A DNA stretch of 64,000 bases, from assembly GCA_901538445.1 (NCBI GenBank), contig LR594584.1:2407738-2471737 (forward strand), given 5' to 3'. The notes under the pieces are model-generated. The model had not been told where the DNA came from. It saw only the letters and a list, made by a program, of their open reading frames with translations, and did not search any database. Below, one piece after another: positions 19,124-27,812 of the stretch. The first letter of the stretch is position 1. Each line of letters starts with the position of its first letter. This DNA comes from Gemmataceae bacterium (GTDB lineage Bacteria; Planctomycetota; Planctomycetia; Gemmatales; Gemmataceae). The position numbers were made by a program, and so were the translations under genes.

Positions 19124-20893
19124 ATGTCACGCGGGAGTGTGGTTCTGTTCGCCTTCATGGGCCTCACCGCGGTCGTCGCGGCCCAGTACGTCGCCAAGCA
19201 CCTTCAGCCCGTCGCCGCGGTGCTGGACCCGGCGGAGCCGCCGGTCGATCCCGCGACCGGGAGGCCCGCCGGGAAGCTCGTGGTTCTCGTCGTGTTCGAC
19301 CAGATGCGGGGCGACTACCTCGCGAAGTGGGCCGAGCACTTCGGCACCGACGGGTTCGAGCGGCTCAAGAAAGAGGGCGTCTGGTACTCGGACACCCACA
19401 TTCCCTACGCCTGCACCTCGACCGGGCCGGGGCACGCGTCGCTCCTCTCGGGCGCGCCGCCGTCGGTGTCCGGGATCATCGAGAACGACTGGTGGGACCG
19501 CAAGGCGGCGAAGCGGGTCTACTGCTGCCAGCCGACGCGGCCGTTCGAGCTCGTCCCGCCGCTGCCCGCCGACGCCGGCGGGGCCGCCCGCGGGGCCGAT
19601 ACCGGGTTCAGCCCCGAGCGGCTCCTCGCCGAGACCGTCGGCGACAAGTTAAAGGCCGCCGACGGGGGGAAGGGCCGGGTGGTTTCCCTGTCGATCAAGG
19701 ACCGGACCGCGGTGCTGATGGGCGGGGTGAAGCCCGACGCCGCGTACTGCTTCGACGTCCGCGACGGGCTGTTCCACACCGGAACTTACTACCGCGACCA
19801 GCCGCACCCCTGGGTGATCGAGTTCAACGCGACCAAGCCCGCAGAGAAGTGGTTCGACCAGCAGTGGGACCGCCTCCGGCCCGACCTCGACTACGCGAAG
19901 GCGACCGGCAACCCGGACGACGCGCCCGGCGAGAGCACCGGTGCCAACAAGCAGGGCCGCGTGTTCCCGCACCCGTACAAGGGCCAACTGGCGGCCCCCG
20001 CGCCCGCCTACTTCGGGGCGGTCGAGTGCTCCCCGGCCGGGAACGAGTTGCTCCTGGAGTTCGCGAAGAAGGCGGTCGCCGCCGAGAAGCTCGGCCAGGG
20101 CGAGACCCGCGACCTGCTGTGCCTGAGCTTCTCCTCGAACGACATCATCGGCCACGCCTTCGGCCCGGACTCGTGGGAAGTCTTCGACGTCACCCTCCGC
20201 ACCGACAAGCTCGTCGCGGACCTGCTCGCGTTCCTCGACGCGACCGTTGGCAAGGGGAAGTACACGCTCGTGCTGTCGGCCGACCACGGCGTCAGCCCCG
20301 TCCCCGAGCAGAAGAAGCTCGACACGGCCCAACGGGTTCGCGTGACCGACGTGTACGAGGGGCTCGGTGCCGCCCTCGCGGCCGCGTCCGAGAAGACGCC
20401 CGGCGGCCCGACACAGTGGTTCGAGACCACAGACCCGCGGGACATGGACCGCATCTGGCCCTGGGTGTACCTGAACCACGCGGCGATCGCCGCCCGCGGG
20501 CTGAAGCCCGAGGCCGTGGCGGCGGCGGCCCGCGACTGGCTCGCGAAGCAGGGGTACATCGAGACCGCGTTCACGAGTACGCAACTGGAAACCGAGGCGT
20601 TCCCGGACGGCAGTTTCGGGGCGAAAGCGAAGCTCGCGTACCGTTCCGACCGCTGCGGGGACGTGCTCGCGGTCCCGAAGCCCGGGGTGCAGATCACGAC
20701 CTACACGGCGGGCACCAACCACGGCAGCCCGCAGCCCTACGACACGCACGTGCCCGTGCTGGCGTTCGGGGCCGGCGTCCCGGCGCTCGGGAAGCAGACC
20801 GAGCGGAAGTCATCGCTGATCGTCGCACCGATGCTGGCGAAGGGTCTCGGCCTCGACCCGCCCGCGAAGGCGGTGGAGAAGGCTCCGTACTGA
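19124..20893 (+). CDS. Alkaline phosphatase family protein (type I phosphodiesterase/PafA-like), secreted
   Basis: KLVVLVVFDQMRGDYLAKWAEHF...STGPGHASLLSGAPPSVSGIIENDWWD...LSFSSNDIIGHAFGPDSWEVFD...LSADHGVSPVPEQ. Confidence 0.9.
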   Translation: MSRGSVVLFAFMGLTAVVAAQYVAKHLQPVAAVLDPAEPPVDPATGRPAGKLVVLVVFDQMRGDYLAKWAEHFGTDGFERLKKEGVWYSDTHIPYACTSTGPGHASLLSGAPPSVSGIIENDWWDRKAAKRVYCCQPTRPFELVPPLPADAGGAARGADTGFSPERLLAETVGDKLKAADGGKGRVVSLSIKDRTAVLMGGVKPDAAYCFDVRDGLFHTGTYYRDQPHPWVIEFNATKPAEKWFDQQWDRLRPDLDYAKATGNPDDAPGESTGANKQGRVFPHPYKGQLAAPAPAYFGAVECSPAGNELLLEFAKKAVAAEKLGQGETRDLLCLSFSSNDIIGHAFGPDSWEVFDVTLRTDKLVADLLAFLDATVGKGKYTLVLSADHGVSPVPEQKKLDTAQRVRVTDVYEGLGAALAAASEKTPGGPTQWFETTDPRDMDRIWPWVYLNHAAIAARGLKPEAVAAAARDWLAKQGYIETAFTSTQLETEAFPDGSFGAKAKLAYRSDRCGDVLAVPKPGVQITTYTAGTNHGSPQPYDTHVPVLAFGAGVPALGKQTERKSSLIVAPMLAKGLGLDPPAKAVEKAPY

Positions 20894-20923
20894 GGCGGGG
20901 TTCGACGCGTTGAACTTCTTGCC

Positions 20924-20987
20924 GGCGAGCCACGTGTGTCAACACGCGGGTGGTGGTAAACCCGCGTGTTGACACACGCGGCTCGCC
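20924..20987. repeat. Long inverted repeat (27-nt arms, 1 mismatch, 10-nt loop) at convergent junction; shares CGCGGCTCGCCAGGAC end with 8895..8969
   Basis: GGCGAGCCACGTGTGTCAACACGCGGG-TGGTGGTAAA-CCCGCGTGTTGACACACGCGGCTCGCC. Confidence 0.9.
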
Positions 20988-21018
20988 AGGACAGACGACG
21001 CGCCGTGCTGCGCGCGTC

Positions 21019-21801
21019 CTACTTCTTCCCGAGTTCCTTCACGCGGATGTTGCGGTAGCGGACGAACTGCTTGGTGTAGTCGCCGCCGCCGTGGACCTGC
21101 AGCGCGATGCCCCCCGTGTCGCCGAGCCGCTTCTCGGTGTCCTGGTACTCCATGAACTTAACCCCCTTGATCCAGGTGGTGATCCTCGGCGGGTTCCCCT
21201 CGATCCGGGCGCGGAGTTCGTTCCACTCGCCCGGCTTCCAGAACTTCGGCCAGTCGGCCGCGGCGACCGGGCACTTGAACCCGCCGTCGGGCTGGCCGCT
21301 GGGCACCTTGATCTCGGTCACGTCCTTGGTGAAGTCGAAGTTGCGGACGTGCGGCTTGCCGCCGATCCCCTCGCCGTAGACGCCCATCAGGTTCCCGCCC
21401 TTGTGGTAGTCGATCATCGCCTGGTAGCACTTGCCGGTGTCGGTGCTGCGGAGGAACAGGCCGCTGTCGGGGCCGTCGTCGTTGTTCATCTCGAGCGCGA
21501 CCTCGAAGTCGCCGTACTGCTTCTCGGTGATGACGATGCCGCCGTTGCCCGGCTCGTCCTGGCTGCCGACGATCGCGCCGTTCTCCACGACCCACTTCCC
21601 GCCGCTCTTGTTCTTGCTCTTGCCGCTGTGGCCGGTCTTGGCCGAGACCTTCCAGCCGTCGAGCGTCTTGCCGTCGAAGATGCTGACGAAGCCGGCCTCG
21701 TCGAACTTCTCGGGGGCTGGGACTTCGGCGCTGGCCGGCGACGACAGCGCCGCCGCGAGTGCGGCGGCCGTCAGGAGTGCAGAAGCAGCAAGCGATCGCA
21801 T
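21019..21801 (-). CDS. DUF1080 (3-keto-disaccharide hydrolase-type) secreted protein
   Basis: MRSLAASALLTAAALAAALSSPASAE...FVSIFDGKTLDGWKVSAKTG...WVVENGAIVGSQDEPGNGGIVITEKQYGDFEVALEMNN...GLFLRS. Confidence 0.92.
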   Translation of the reverse strand: MRSLAASALLTAAALAAALSSPASAEVPAPEKFDEAGFVSIFDGKTLDGWKVSAKTGHSGKSKNKSGGKWVVENGAIVGSQDEPGNGGIVITEKQYGDFEVALEMNNDDGPDSGLFLRSTDTGKCYQAMIDYHKGGNLMGVYGEGIGGKPHVRNFDFTKDVTEIKVPSGQPDGGFKCPVAAADWPKFWKPGEWNELRARIEGNPPRITTWIKGVKFMEYQDTEKRLGDTGGIALQVHGGGDYTKQFVRYRNIRVKELGKK

Positions 21802-22023
21802 GGAGAGTCCTCGGGTACGGGGTGGACGAGCCGCCAGTATCGGGGCCGCGAGCGCGATTGTCCAGAATCCGCGAACCCGATCATGAGGTGCGGCGTCCCT
21901 CAGTTATCGACCGCTGACCGACCGGTGAGGCTTACACGCAACCCCTTTGCCTAAGAGGGTTCTGTTCGGACGAACAGGACTTGCAACAACGCTTCGCGAA
22001 CTTGCGGCGGCCGATACTCTTCA

Positions 22024-22051
22024 CGCCCGGGGCTCCCCGGGCGTTTTTCTT
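22024..22051 (+). terminator. Hairpin with T5 tract (intrinsic-terminator-like) in the leader of the 22080 gene
   Basis: CGCCCGGG-GCTC-CCCGGGCG-TTTTTCTT. Confidence 0.65.
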
Positions 22052-22079
22052 GGAGGCTCCCGTACCCGAGGACTCTGCC

Positions 22080-22646
22080 GTGGACGACCCCTCACACCCT
22101 GTTCTGCTCAACACCTGGAAGCACCACGCTCGTTGGATTCGCCGGCGGATCGAGAGCGCGGCAGCGGGCGGGAGTGTGGCGGTCGAGGCGCTCGTTCCGG
22201 AGATGGCGGTCGTTGGTTCGCGACTCATGGACCTCTACACCGGCTCGCTGACGCCCGCGGAAATCGGCGAACAGGTCGCCGCACAACTCCGCGAGGCCGG
22301 CCGGTTCGAGTTCGAGCCGCTCGCCGCGTTCTTGCAAGCGCGAGGCGAGTTCTCGATGCTCACGCTTACCGACGGCTCACAGTGGACGGTGCGACTCGGC
22401 CCGGCCGACGGCCGCTACCTGCACCTGCACCCGGGTCGGTGGGTGCCGCACACGGTCCGAGTTCAGGCGAACACGCTGCGGAGCGCCGTGGTTACGCACG
22501 CTCACGCGCTCCTGACGGGTAGCGACCCGATGGCGCTGAGCGTGGTGAACGAGGCGCGGCGGCGCTACCTCGCGCTCCTGCCGGTACGGGAGCTGACGGG
22601 CGACGGCGGCCTCGGTGCGGTGATCGCGGCACTCGCGGCTGCATAA
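22080..22646 (+). CDS. Hypothetical protein
   Basis: Likely GTG start 22080 preceded by CCCGAGGACTC; VDDPSHPVLLNTWKHHARWIRRRIESAAAGGSVAVEALVPEMAVVGSRLMDLYTGSLTPAEIGEQV... Confidence 0.65.
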   Translation: MDDPSHPVLLNTWKHHARWIRRRIESAAAGGSVAVEALVPEMAVVGSRLMDLYTGSLTPAEIGEQVAAQLREAGRFEFEPLAAFLQARGEFSMLTLTDGSQWTVRLGPADGRYLHLHPGRWVPHTVRVQANTLRSAVVTHAHALLTGSDPMALSVVNEARRRYLALLPVRELTGDGGLGAVIAALAAA

Positions 22647-22719
22647 CTGCTACCACTGGCATTTCTGGCGGCGGCCGATACTCCCAAAGGGAGCCGATCC
22701 GCCGTCACGAGAGCCGCTC

Positions 22720-24255
22720 ATGTCCACGCCGACCGTCCCGCGAACCTCCGGCATCCTCCTGCACCCGACCAGCCTGCCGGGGCCGTTCGGCGTCGGCGAC
22801 CTCGGCCCGGTCGCGTACCGCTGGGTCGAGACGCTCGCGGCGATGAAGCAGTCGTGGTGGCAGATCCTCCCGCTCGGGCCGACCGGGGCGGGCGACTCGC
22901 CGTACCAGTCGTTCTCGGCGTTCGCCGGCGCGATCAAGCTGCTCAGCCCCGAGGTGCTTCGCGACGAGGGGCTGGTCGAGCCGTCGTTCTGGGCCGGCAA
23001 GCACTTCCCCGACCACGAGGTCGACTTCGGCCTCGTGAACCCGTTCAAGACGGCGCTGCTGCACGAGGCGTGGGCGAACTTCAAGGCGGGGAAGGGGGCG
23101 CACCTCAAGGCGGCGTTCGCCGAGTACGCCACGGCCGAGGCGGCCTGGCTCAACGACTTCGCGCTCTACACCGCGATCCGCGACGCGCTCGGCGGCCTGT
23201 CCCTCCCGGACTGGCCGAAGGAGCTACTGCACCGCAAGCCCGCCGCACTCGCGGCCGCGGCGAAGGAGAACGCCGACGCCGTGCAGATGCACAAGTTCGG
23301 CCAGTTCCTGTTCGACCGCCAGTGGTCACAACTGCGAGCGTTCGCCGCCGAGCGCGGCATCAAGATCATCGGCGACGCACCGATCTTCGTCGCTGGCGAC
23401 TCGGCCGACGTGTGGGCCAACGCGGGCGAGTTCCTGCTCGACGCCGAACTCAACCCGACCGTCGTCGCTGGAGTGCCGCCCGACTACTTCGCGGCCGACG
23501 GCCAGCACTGGGGCAACCCGCTGTACGACTGGGACCGCATGGAGAAGTCCGAGTACGCATGGTGGACCGCCCGCATCGTGCGGCAGCTCAAGCAGGTCGA
23601 CCTGATCCGGCTCGACCACTTCCGCGGGTTCGCGCAGGCGTGGCACATCCCGGCCGCCGAGAAGACCGCCCGCAAGGGGAAGTGGGTGGACGGCCCCGGG
23701 ATGAAGCTGTTCACGAAGCTCCGCTCCGTGCTGAAGGGGCTCCCGCTCATCGCCGAGGACCTGGGCCTCATCACGCCGGACGTGGTCGCGCTCCGCGACG
23801 ACCTCGGGCTGCCGGGGATGCGGGTGCTCCAGTTCGCGCTTAACGGCCCGCACGACCTGCACTGGCCGCACAACTACGTGCCGAACAGCGCGTGCTACAC
23901 CGGCACGCACGATAACGAGACGGTGAACGGGTGGTTCGGGAGCCTGAACGAGGACAACAAGCGCTACCTCGGGCTGACGCTCGGGCACTACATCGGTGAC
24001 CCGGCGTGGGAGTTGATCCGGCTCGCGTGGGCCTCGGTCTCGGCGCTCGCCGTCGCGCCGCTCCAAGACGTGCTGAGCCTGGGGAACGACGCCCGCATGA
24101 ACAAGCCGGGCGTGGCCGAGGGGAACTGGCGGTGGCGGTTCCGGGTGGACCAGTTCCGGCCGGACGTGATCGACCGCCTCCGCGACCTCACGGCACTCTA
24201 CAACCGCATCCCCTCCGCCGTGCCGAAGGAGACCGGCCCCGAGACCGCGGGGTGA
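22720..24255 (+). CDS. malQ: 4-alpha-glucanotransferase
   Basis: RTSGILLHPTSLPGPFGVGDLGPVAYRWVETLAAMKQSWWQILPLGPTGAGDSPYQSFSAFAG...DHFRGFAQAWHIPA...IAEDLGLITPDVVALRDDLGLPGMRVLQFAL...YTGTHDNET. Confidence 0.96.
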   Translation: MSTPTVPRTSGILLHPTSLPGPFGVGDLGPVAYRWVETLAAMKQSWWQILPLGPTGAGDSPYQSFSAFAGAIKLLSPEVLRDEGLVEPSFWAGKHFPDHEVDFGLVNPFKTALLHEAWANFKAGKGAHLKAAFAEYATAEAAWLNDFALYTAIRDALGGLSLPDWPKELLHRKPAALAAAAKENADAVQMHKFGQFLFDRQWSQLRAFAAERGIKIIGDAPIFVAGDSADVWANAGEFLLDAELNPTVVAGVPPDYFAADGQHWGNPLYDWDRMEKSEYAWWTARIVRQLKQVDLIRLDHFRGFAQAWHIPAAEKTARKGKWVDGPGMKLFTKLRSVLKGLPLIAEDLGLITPDVVALRDDLGLPGMRVLQFALNGPHDLHWPHNYVPNSACYTGTHDNETVNGWFGSLNEDNKRYLGLTLGHYIGDPAWELIRLAWASVSALAVAPLQDVLSLGNDARMNKPGVAEGNWRWRFRVDQFRPDVIDRLRDLTALYNRIPSAVPKETGPETAG

Positions 24256-24360
24256 ACTACCTTCGAACCTGAGCCACGGCGTTCTGCTGCGCTGTCCGGG
24301 CTGGAGTCACCACGGGGCTCAGGCTCGCAACACGGAAGCGGTGTAGCGGCAAGCGAAGCA

Positions 24361-24582
24361 TCACTCGGGATTAAGCTGCTGCCAAACCCAAACTGCCAGG
24401 AACAGAGTGCCTCCAATCACCCAGATGACTTCGCCCCACCAGATGTGATGCACAAGGTAGTGCCTAAACCGGGTGTATCCGGATACCTCTTCCAACCCAG
24501 TAGATTCCCAAAAACTCGCCTCGGCCGCCTGAATTCGCCGACCGCGAAAGATCAACACCAGGCCGGCGATAATGCCCAGCAA
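24361..24582 (-). CDS. Small membrane protein lacking an ATG start (TTG/CTG?)
   Basis: Frame opens immediately after the iscX stop: ...YLFCFGLLGIIAGLVLIFRGRRIQAAEASFWESTGLEEVSGYTRFRHYLVHHIWWGEVIWVIGGTLFLAVWVWQQLNPE; two hydrophobic helices. Confidence 0.5.
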   Translation of the reverse strand: MLGIIAGLVLIFRGRRIQAAEASFWESTGLEEVSGYTRFRHYLVHHIWWGEVIWVIGGTLFLAVWVWQQLNPE

Positions 24583-24612
24583 TCCGAAGCAAAACAGATA
24601 GCGACTCCGGTA

Positions 24613-24825
24613 TCACTTGCCGCCGTACTCGTCCTTCCACTCCTCGTACCACGCCATCTGGATGGCTTCGAGTAGCTTCTCGTTCGAGTCGGTGGGTGCG
24701 CCGTTGAAGCCCTCCAGGTTGAGGACGTGCTTGTGCAGGTCCGTGAACCGGACGGTGAGCGGGTTGATCGTGTCGAACTGGTCGAACAGCGCCTCGCCGA
24801 TCTCGCGTGCATCGTACCACGTCAT
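24613..24825 (-). CDS. iscX: IscX-like Fe-S assembly protein
   Basis: 70 aa: MTWYDAREIGEALFDQFDTINPLTVRFTDLHKHVLNLEGFNGAPTDSNEKLLEAIQMAWYEEWKDEYGGK; matches the IscX family pattern (W.D..EIA..L......DP..VRFTDL...V..L..F). Confidence 0.88.
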   Translation of the reverse strand: MTWYDAREIGEALFDQFDTINPLTVRFTDLHKHVLNLEGFNGAPTDSNEKLLEAIQMAWYEEWKDEYGGK

Positions 24826-24833
24826 GGCCGGCC

Positions 24834-26672
24834 TCACAGTTTGGTGGCGTCGAGTTGTTCGGGGTTCGCGCCGCCGAGCGCCTGCTTCAGCACCGCGTTC
24901 ATGAGCAGGTGGGCGAGCGGGTTGGTCGCGCCGGCGAAGGCGTCGATCGCGTGCTGGATCGCCGCGAGGTCGGTTCCTGCCGCGGCGCGCTTGAGGTCGG
25001 CGGTCGCGGTTGCGATTGTCGTTCGCTGCTCGGGCGTGAGCCGGTCGCCGGCCGATGCGAGCGCCTTCTCGGTGTGCCGCATGTCGCCGGCCGCCTTGTT
25101 CCGCAGTTCGACCAGCCGCCGCTCGGTGAAGTCGGCCTCGGCGTTCTCGATGCTCTCGGTCACGAGTTGATCGACCTCGCCCGGCGTGAGCCCGTGCGCC
25201 GGCTGGATCGTCACGGTCGCCGCCGCGCCGCTCCGCAGCTCCTTCGCCGACACCGTGAGCATGCCGTCTTGGTTCACGAGGAACGTCACGTCCACCTGTG
25301 CGAACTGCGCGGGCATCGGCGGGATGCCGCCGAGCTTGAACGTGCCGAGGAAGCGGCAGTCCTTCGTGAGTTCGCGCTCGCCCTGGTAGATGTTCAGCAG
25401 GATCGCGGTCTGGTTGTCGGCCGCGGTCGTGTACCGCGTCGTCTTGCGGGCCGGCACGGTGCTGTTGCGGTGGATCACCTTGTCCACGACGCCGCCGAGC
25501 GTCTCGATGCCGAGCGACAGCGGAACGACGTCGAGGAGCAGCATGTCGCGGCGGCCGCTCGTGAGGATGTCGGCCTGCACTGCGGCCCCGAGCGCGACGA
25601 CCTCGTCCGGGTTCAGGTCGGTGTGCGGGGTGCGGCCGAAGAACTCCGCGACGCGCTTCCGCACGAGCGGGATGCGGCTCGACCCGCCGACCAGCACGAC
25701 TTCGTCCACGCCGCCCGGCTTGAGGCCTGCGTCGCGGAGCGCCGACCGGCACCGGTCGATACTGCGGTCGATGAGCGGCGAAATGAGCGACTCGAACTCG
25801 CTGCGGGTGAACGTGCGGGTGTACTGCCGCAACGTGGAGCCCGGGACGCTCACTGTGAACTCGGCGCGGTCGGCGCTCGTGAGCGCGATCTTGGTCTTTT
25901 CGGCCGCGTCGCGGAGGTGCTGGAGCAACTCGGCGTCGCGGGTCGCGAGATCGACGCCCATTTCGCCCGCCGCGACTTGCATGATCGCACGGTCGAAGTC
26001 GTCGCCGCCGAGGAACGTGTCGCCGTTGGTCGCCAGCACCTTGAACACGCCGTCGGACAGCGCCAGGATGGAGCAGTCGAACGTGCCGCCGCCGAGGTCG
26101 TACACCGCGACCGTGCCGGCGCTCCGCTTGTCGAGCCCGTAGGCGAGGGCCGCGGCAGTCGGCTCGTTGACGATGCGGAGCACGTCGAGGCCGGCGATGC
26201 GGCCGGCGTCGCGGGTCGCCTGGCGCTGCGAGTCGTCGAAGTACGCGGGGACGGTGATGACGGCCTTGGTCGGGTTCCCGGCCCGCGTGCGGACCTCCTT
26301 CAGAATCATCGCCGAGAGTTCCTCGGGCGTGAACTCGCGGCCCCCGATCTTGACCCGCAGCACCTTCCGCTTCCCGTCGGTCTCGCGCTCGACGATCTGG
26401 TGCGGGATCATCTTCAACTCGCGCTCGAGGTCCGCGAGGGTGCGGCCCATGAGCCGCTTGACGCTGAAGATGGTGTGCTCGGGGTCGGACAGCGCCCGCG
26501 CCTTCGCGGCCGAGCCGACGAGCACGGTGCCGTCGTCGTGGAAGCTCAGGCAACTCGGCACGAGGGCCGCCCCGGCCGCGTCGCGGACGACCTTCGGGCG
26601 GCCGTTCTCGACGAAGGCCGCGAGGCTGTAGGTGGTGCCGAGGTCGATGCCGACTACCGCGTAGTTCGTCAT
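24834..26672 (-). CDS. hscA: Hsp70-family chaperone, HscA-like
   Basis: [24 protein letters not shown]...[42 protein letters not shown]...[13 protein letters not shown]...[20 protein letters not shown]; adjacency to iscX supports HscA assignment. Confidence 0.85.
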   Translation of the reverse strand: MTNYAVVGIDLGTTYSLAAFVENGRPKVVRDAAGAALVPSCLSFHDDGTVLVGSAAKARALSDPEHTIFSVKRLMGRTLADLERELKMIPHQIVERETDGKRKVLRVKIGGREFTPEELSAMILKEVRTRAGNPTKAVITVPAYFDDSQRQATRDAGRIAGLDVLRIVNEPTAAALAYGLDKRSAGTVAVYDLGGGTFDCSILALSDGVFKVLATNGDTFLGGDDFDRAIMQVAAGEMGVDLATRDAELLQHLRDAAEKTKIALTSADRAEFTVSVPGSTLRQYTRTFTRSEFESLISPLIDRSIDRCRSALRDAGLKPGGVDEVVLVGGSSRIPLVRKRVAEFFGRTPHTDLNPDEVVALGAAVQADILTSGRRDMLLLDVVPLSLGIETLGGVVDKVIHRNSTVPARKTTRYTTAADNQTAILLNIYQGERELTKDCRFLGTFKLGGIPPMPAQFAQVDVTFLVNQDGMLTVSAKELRSGAAATVTIQPAHGLTPGEVDQLVTESIENAEADFTERRLVELRNKAAGDMRHTEKALASAGDRLTPEQRTTIATATADLKRAAAGTDLAAIQHAIDAFAGATNPLAHLLMNAVLKQALGGANPEQLDATKL

Positions 26673-26750
26673 GGTGCGCGTGCTGGGTCAACGGGCGAGC
26701 GGGCCAGTTCACCGCTCACTCGCATTGTAGGCGGAGGCCCGCGACCCGTA

Positions 26751-27617
26751 TCACCAGTGCGCCGGGAGCTTCTCGCTCCGGAGCCACGCGGTGTACCACA
26801 GGTCGAGGGTGAGCTGCGCCCCGGCCCGGACGCGGGCGAGGACGAACGCCCGGCTCTCGTCGGTCGGCTTCTCGAACGCGCCGGCCGCATCGAATTCGTA
26901 GCACTTCGGGATGTGCGTGTGCGACTCGGCGATGAACTTCATGACGTGCGCCCACGGGTCGTCGAGCCGCTTGGCTTCGAGCCCCCGCGACACCTCCTCG
27001 GGCCGGATGCCGAACTTCTCGGGGAAGGCGTCGAGCTTGGCGTGGATGCCCTTCTGCTTCACCGTACCGTCGGCCTGCACGCGGCCGTCGTAGTCGCGGG
27101 TCGTGTGGAGCGGCATCGCCGCGTCGCCGGTGTAGTGGGCGAGCGTGCCGCCGTGGACGAGGCACTTCATGGGGACCGCCGCGTTCTCGGGGGACTTGCG
27201 GTAGTCGTAGAACCCGACCGCCAGCTTCTCGTAGTTCTCCATGATCGCGTAGGGCAACAGGCCGATCTTGTGGGGGTCCTTCTTCAGGTCGGTGTATACG
27301 AGCTTCATCGCGTCGAAGCGGTTCGTGCCCGGGAGTTCCTTGCCGTCGAGGTCCTCGGTGTCGAGGAAGTGGTTCGCCTCCTCGGAGCGGCGCAGGAAGC
27401 CCATTTCCTTGTTCTTCCACCGGTCCGGATCGACCGCGAAGTGGGCCATGTGCTTGCCGCCGCGGCGGAAGAAGTCGGGGAGGGCGTCCGGGAGCCGCGC
27501 GGCCGCGGCCGCGGTGACGGTCTCGTGGCCGCCGCCCCACCAGCCGAGGGCGAGCCCGCCCCCCAGAACCGCCGCGACGACCAGGGCGGCCCCGGTCCCT
27601 ACTGTCCGCTTTCGCAT
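26751..27617 (-). CDS. Secreted zinc-dependent phospholipase C / S1-P1 nuclease-fold protein
   Basis: Signal peptide then WWGGGHETVTAAAAARLPD, ANHFLDTEDLDG, LVHGGTLAHYTGDAAMPLHTTRDYDG, ESHTHIPKC: His/Asp spacing of the all-alpha Zn hydrolase fold. Confidence 0.65.
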   Translation of the reverse strand: MRKRTVGTGAALVVAAVLGGGLALGWWGGGHETVTAAAAARLPDALPDFFRRGGKHMAHFAVDPDRWKNKEMGFLRRSEEANHFLDTEDLDGKELPGTNRFDAMKLVYTDLKKDPHKIGLLPYAIMENYEKLAVGFYDYRKSPENAAVPMKCLVHGGTLAHYTGDAAMPLHTTRDYDGRVQADGTVKQKGIHAKLDAFPEKFGIRPEEVSRGLEAKRLDDPWAHVMKFIAESHTHIPKCYEFDAAGAFEKPTDESRAFVLARVRAGAQLTLDLWYTAWLRSEKLPAHW

Positions 27618-27812
27618 GATGAACTCCGCGTGATGTGGAATCGGTTATACCCGGCGCGATTCCGGTTCGGGTGTGTTTTCTTCGAGAAGACCGTCAACCC
27701 GCGAGTGCCAGCGGGTCGATGGAAGGGATAGCCGGATCTCCCGCGGAAGGTGGGCGAGCTGGCGAACCTGGCACGGACGCCGGGTCGGCGGGGACGTCAC
27801 GGAGGACGCGGG

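Noticed and set aside
8895-20987. Composite transposon bounded by the two similar inverted repeats
   Set aside because: Region between is ordinary housekeeping and planctomycete genes, no transposase; each element is itself a palindrome rather than one end of a pair.
21940-22020. Possible tRNA or known structural RNA (tmRNA, 6S, SRP) near 21950-22010
   Set aside because: No cloverleaf, T-loop GTTCGA context or CCA, and no tmRNA/SRP consensus recognised; kept only as a leader/sRNA hypothesis.
24807-27731. 974-aa plus-strand ORF opposite hscA and neighbours
   Set aside because: Composition typical of an antisense frame; spans three clear minus-strand genes.
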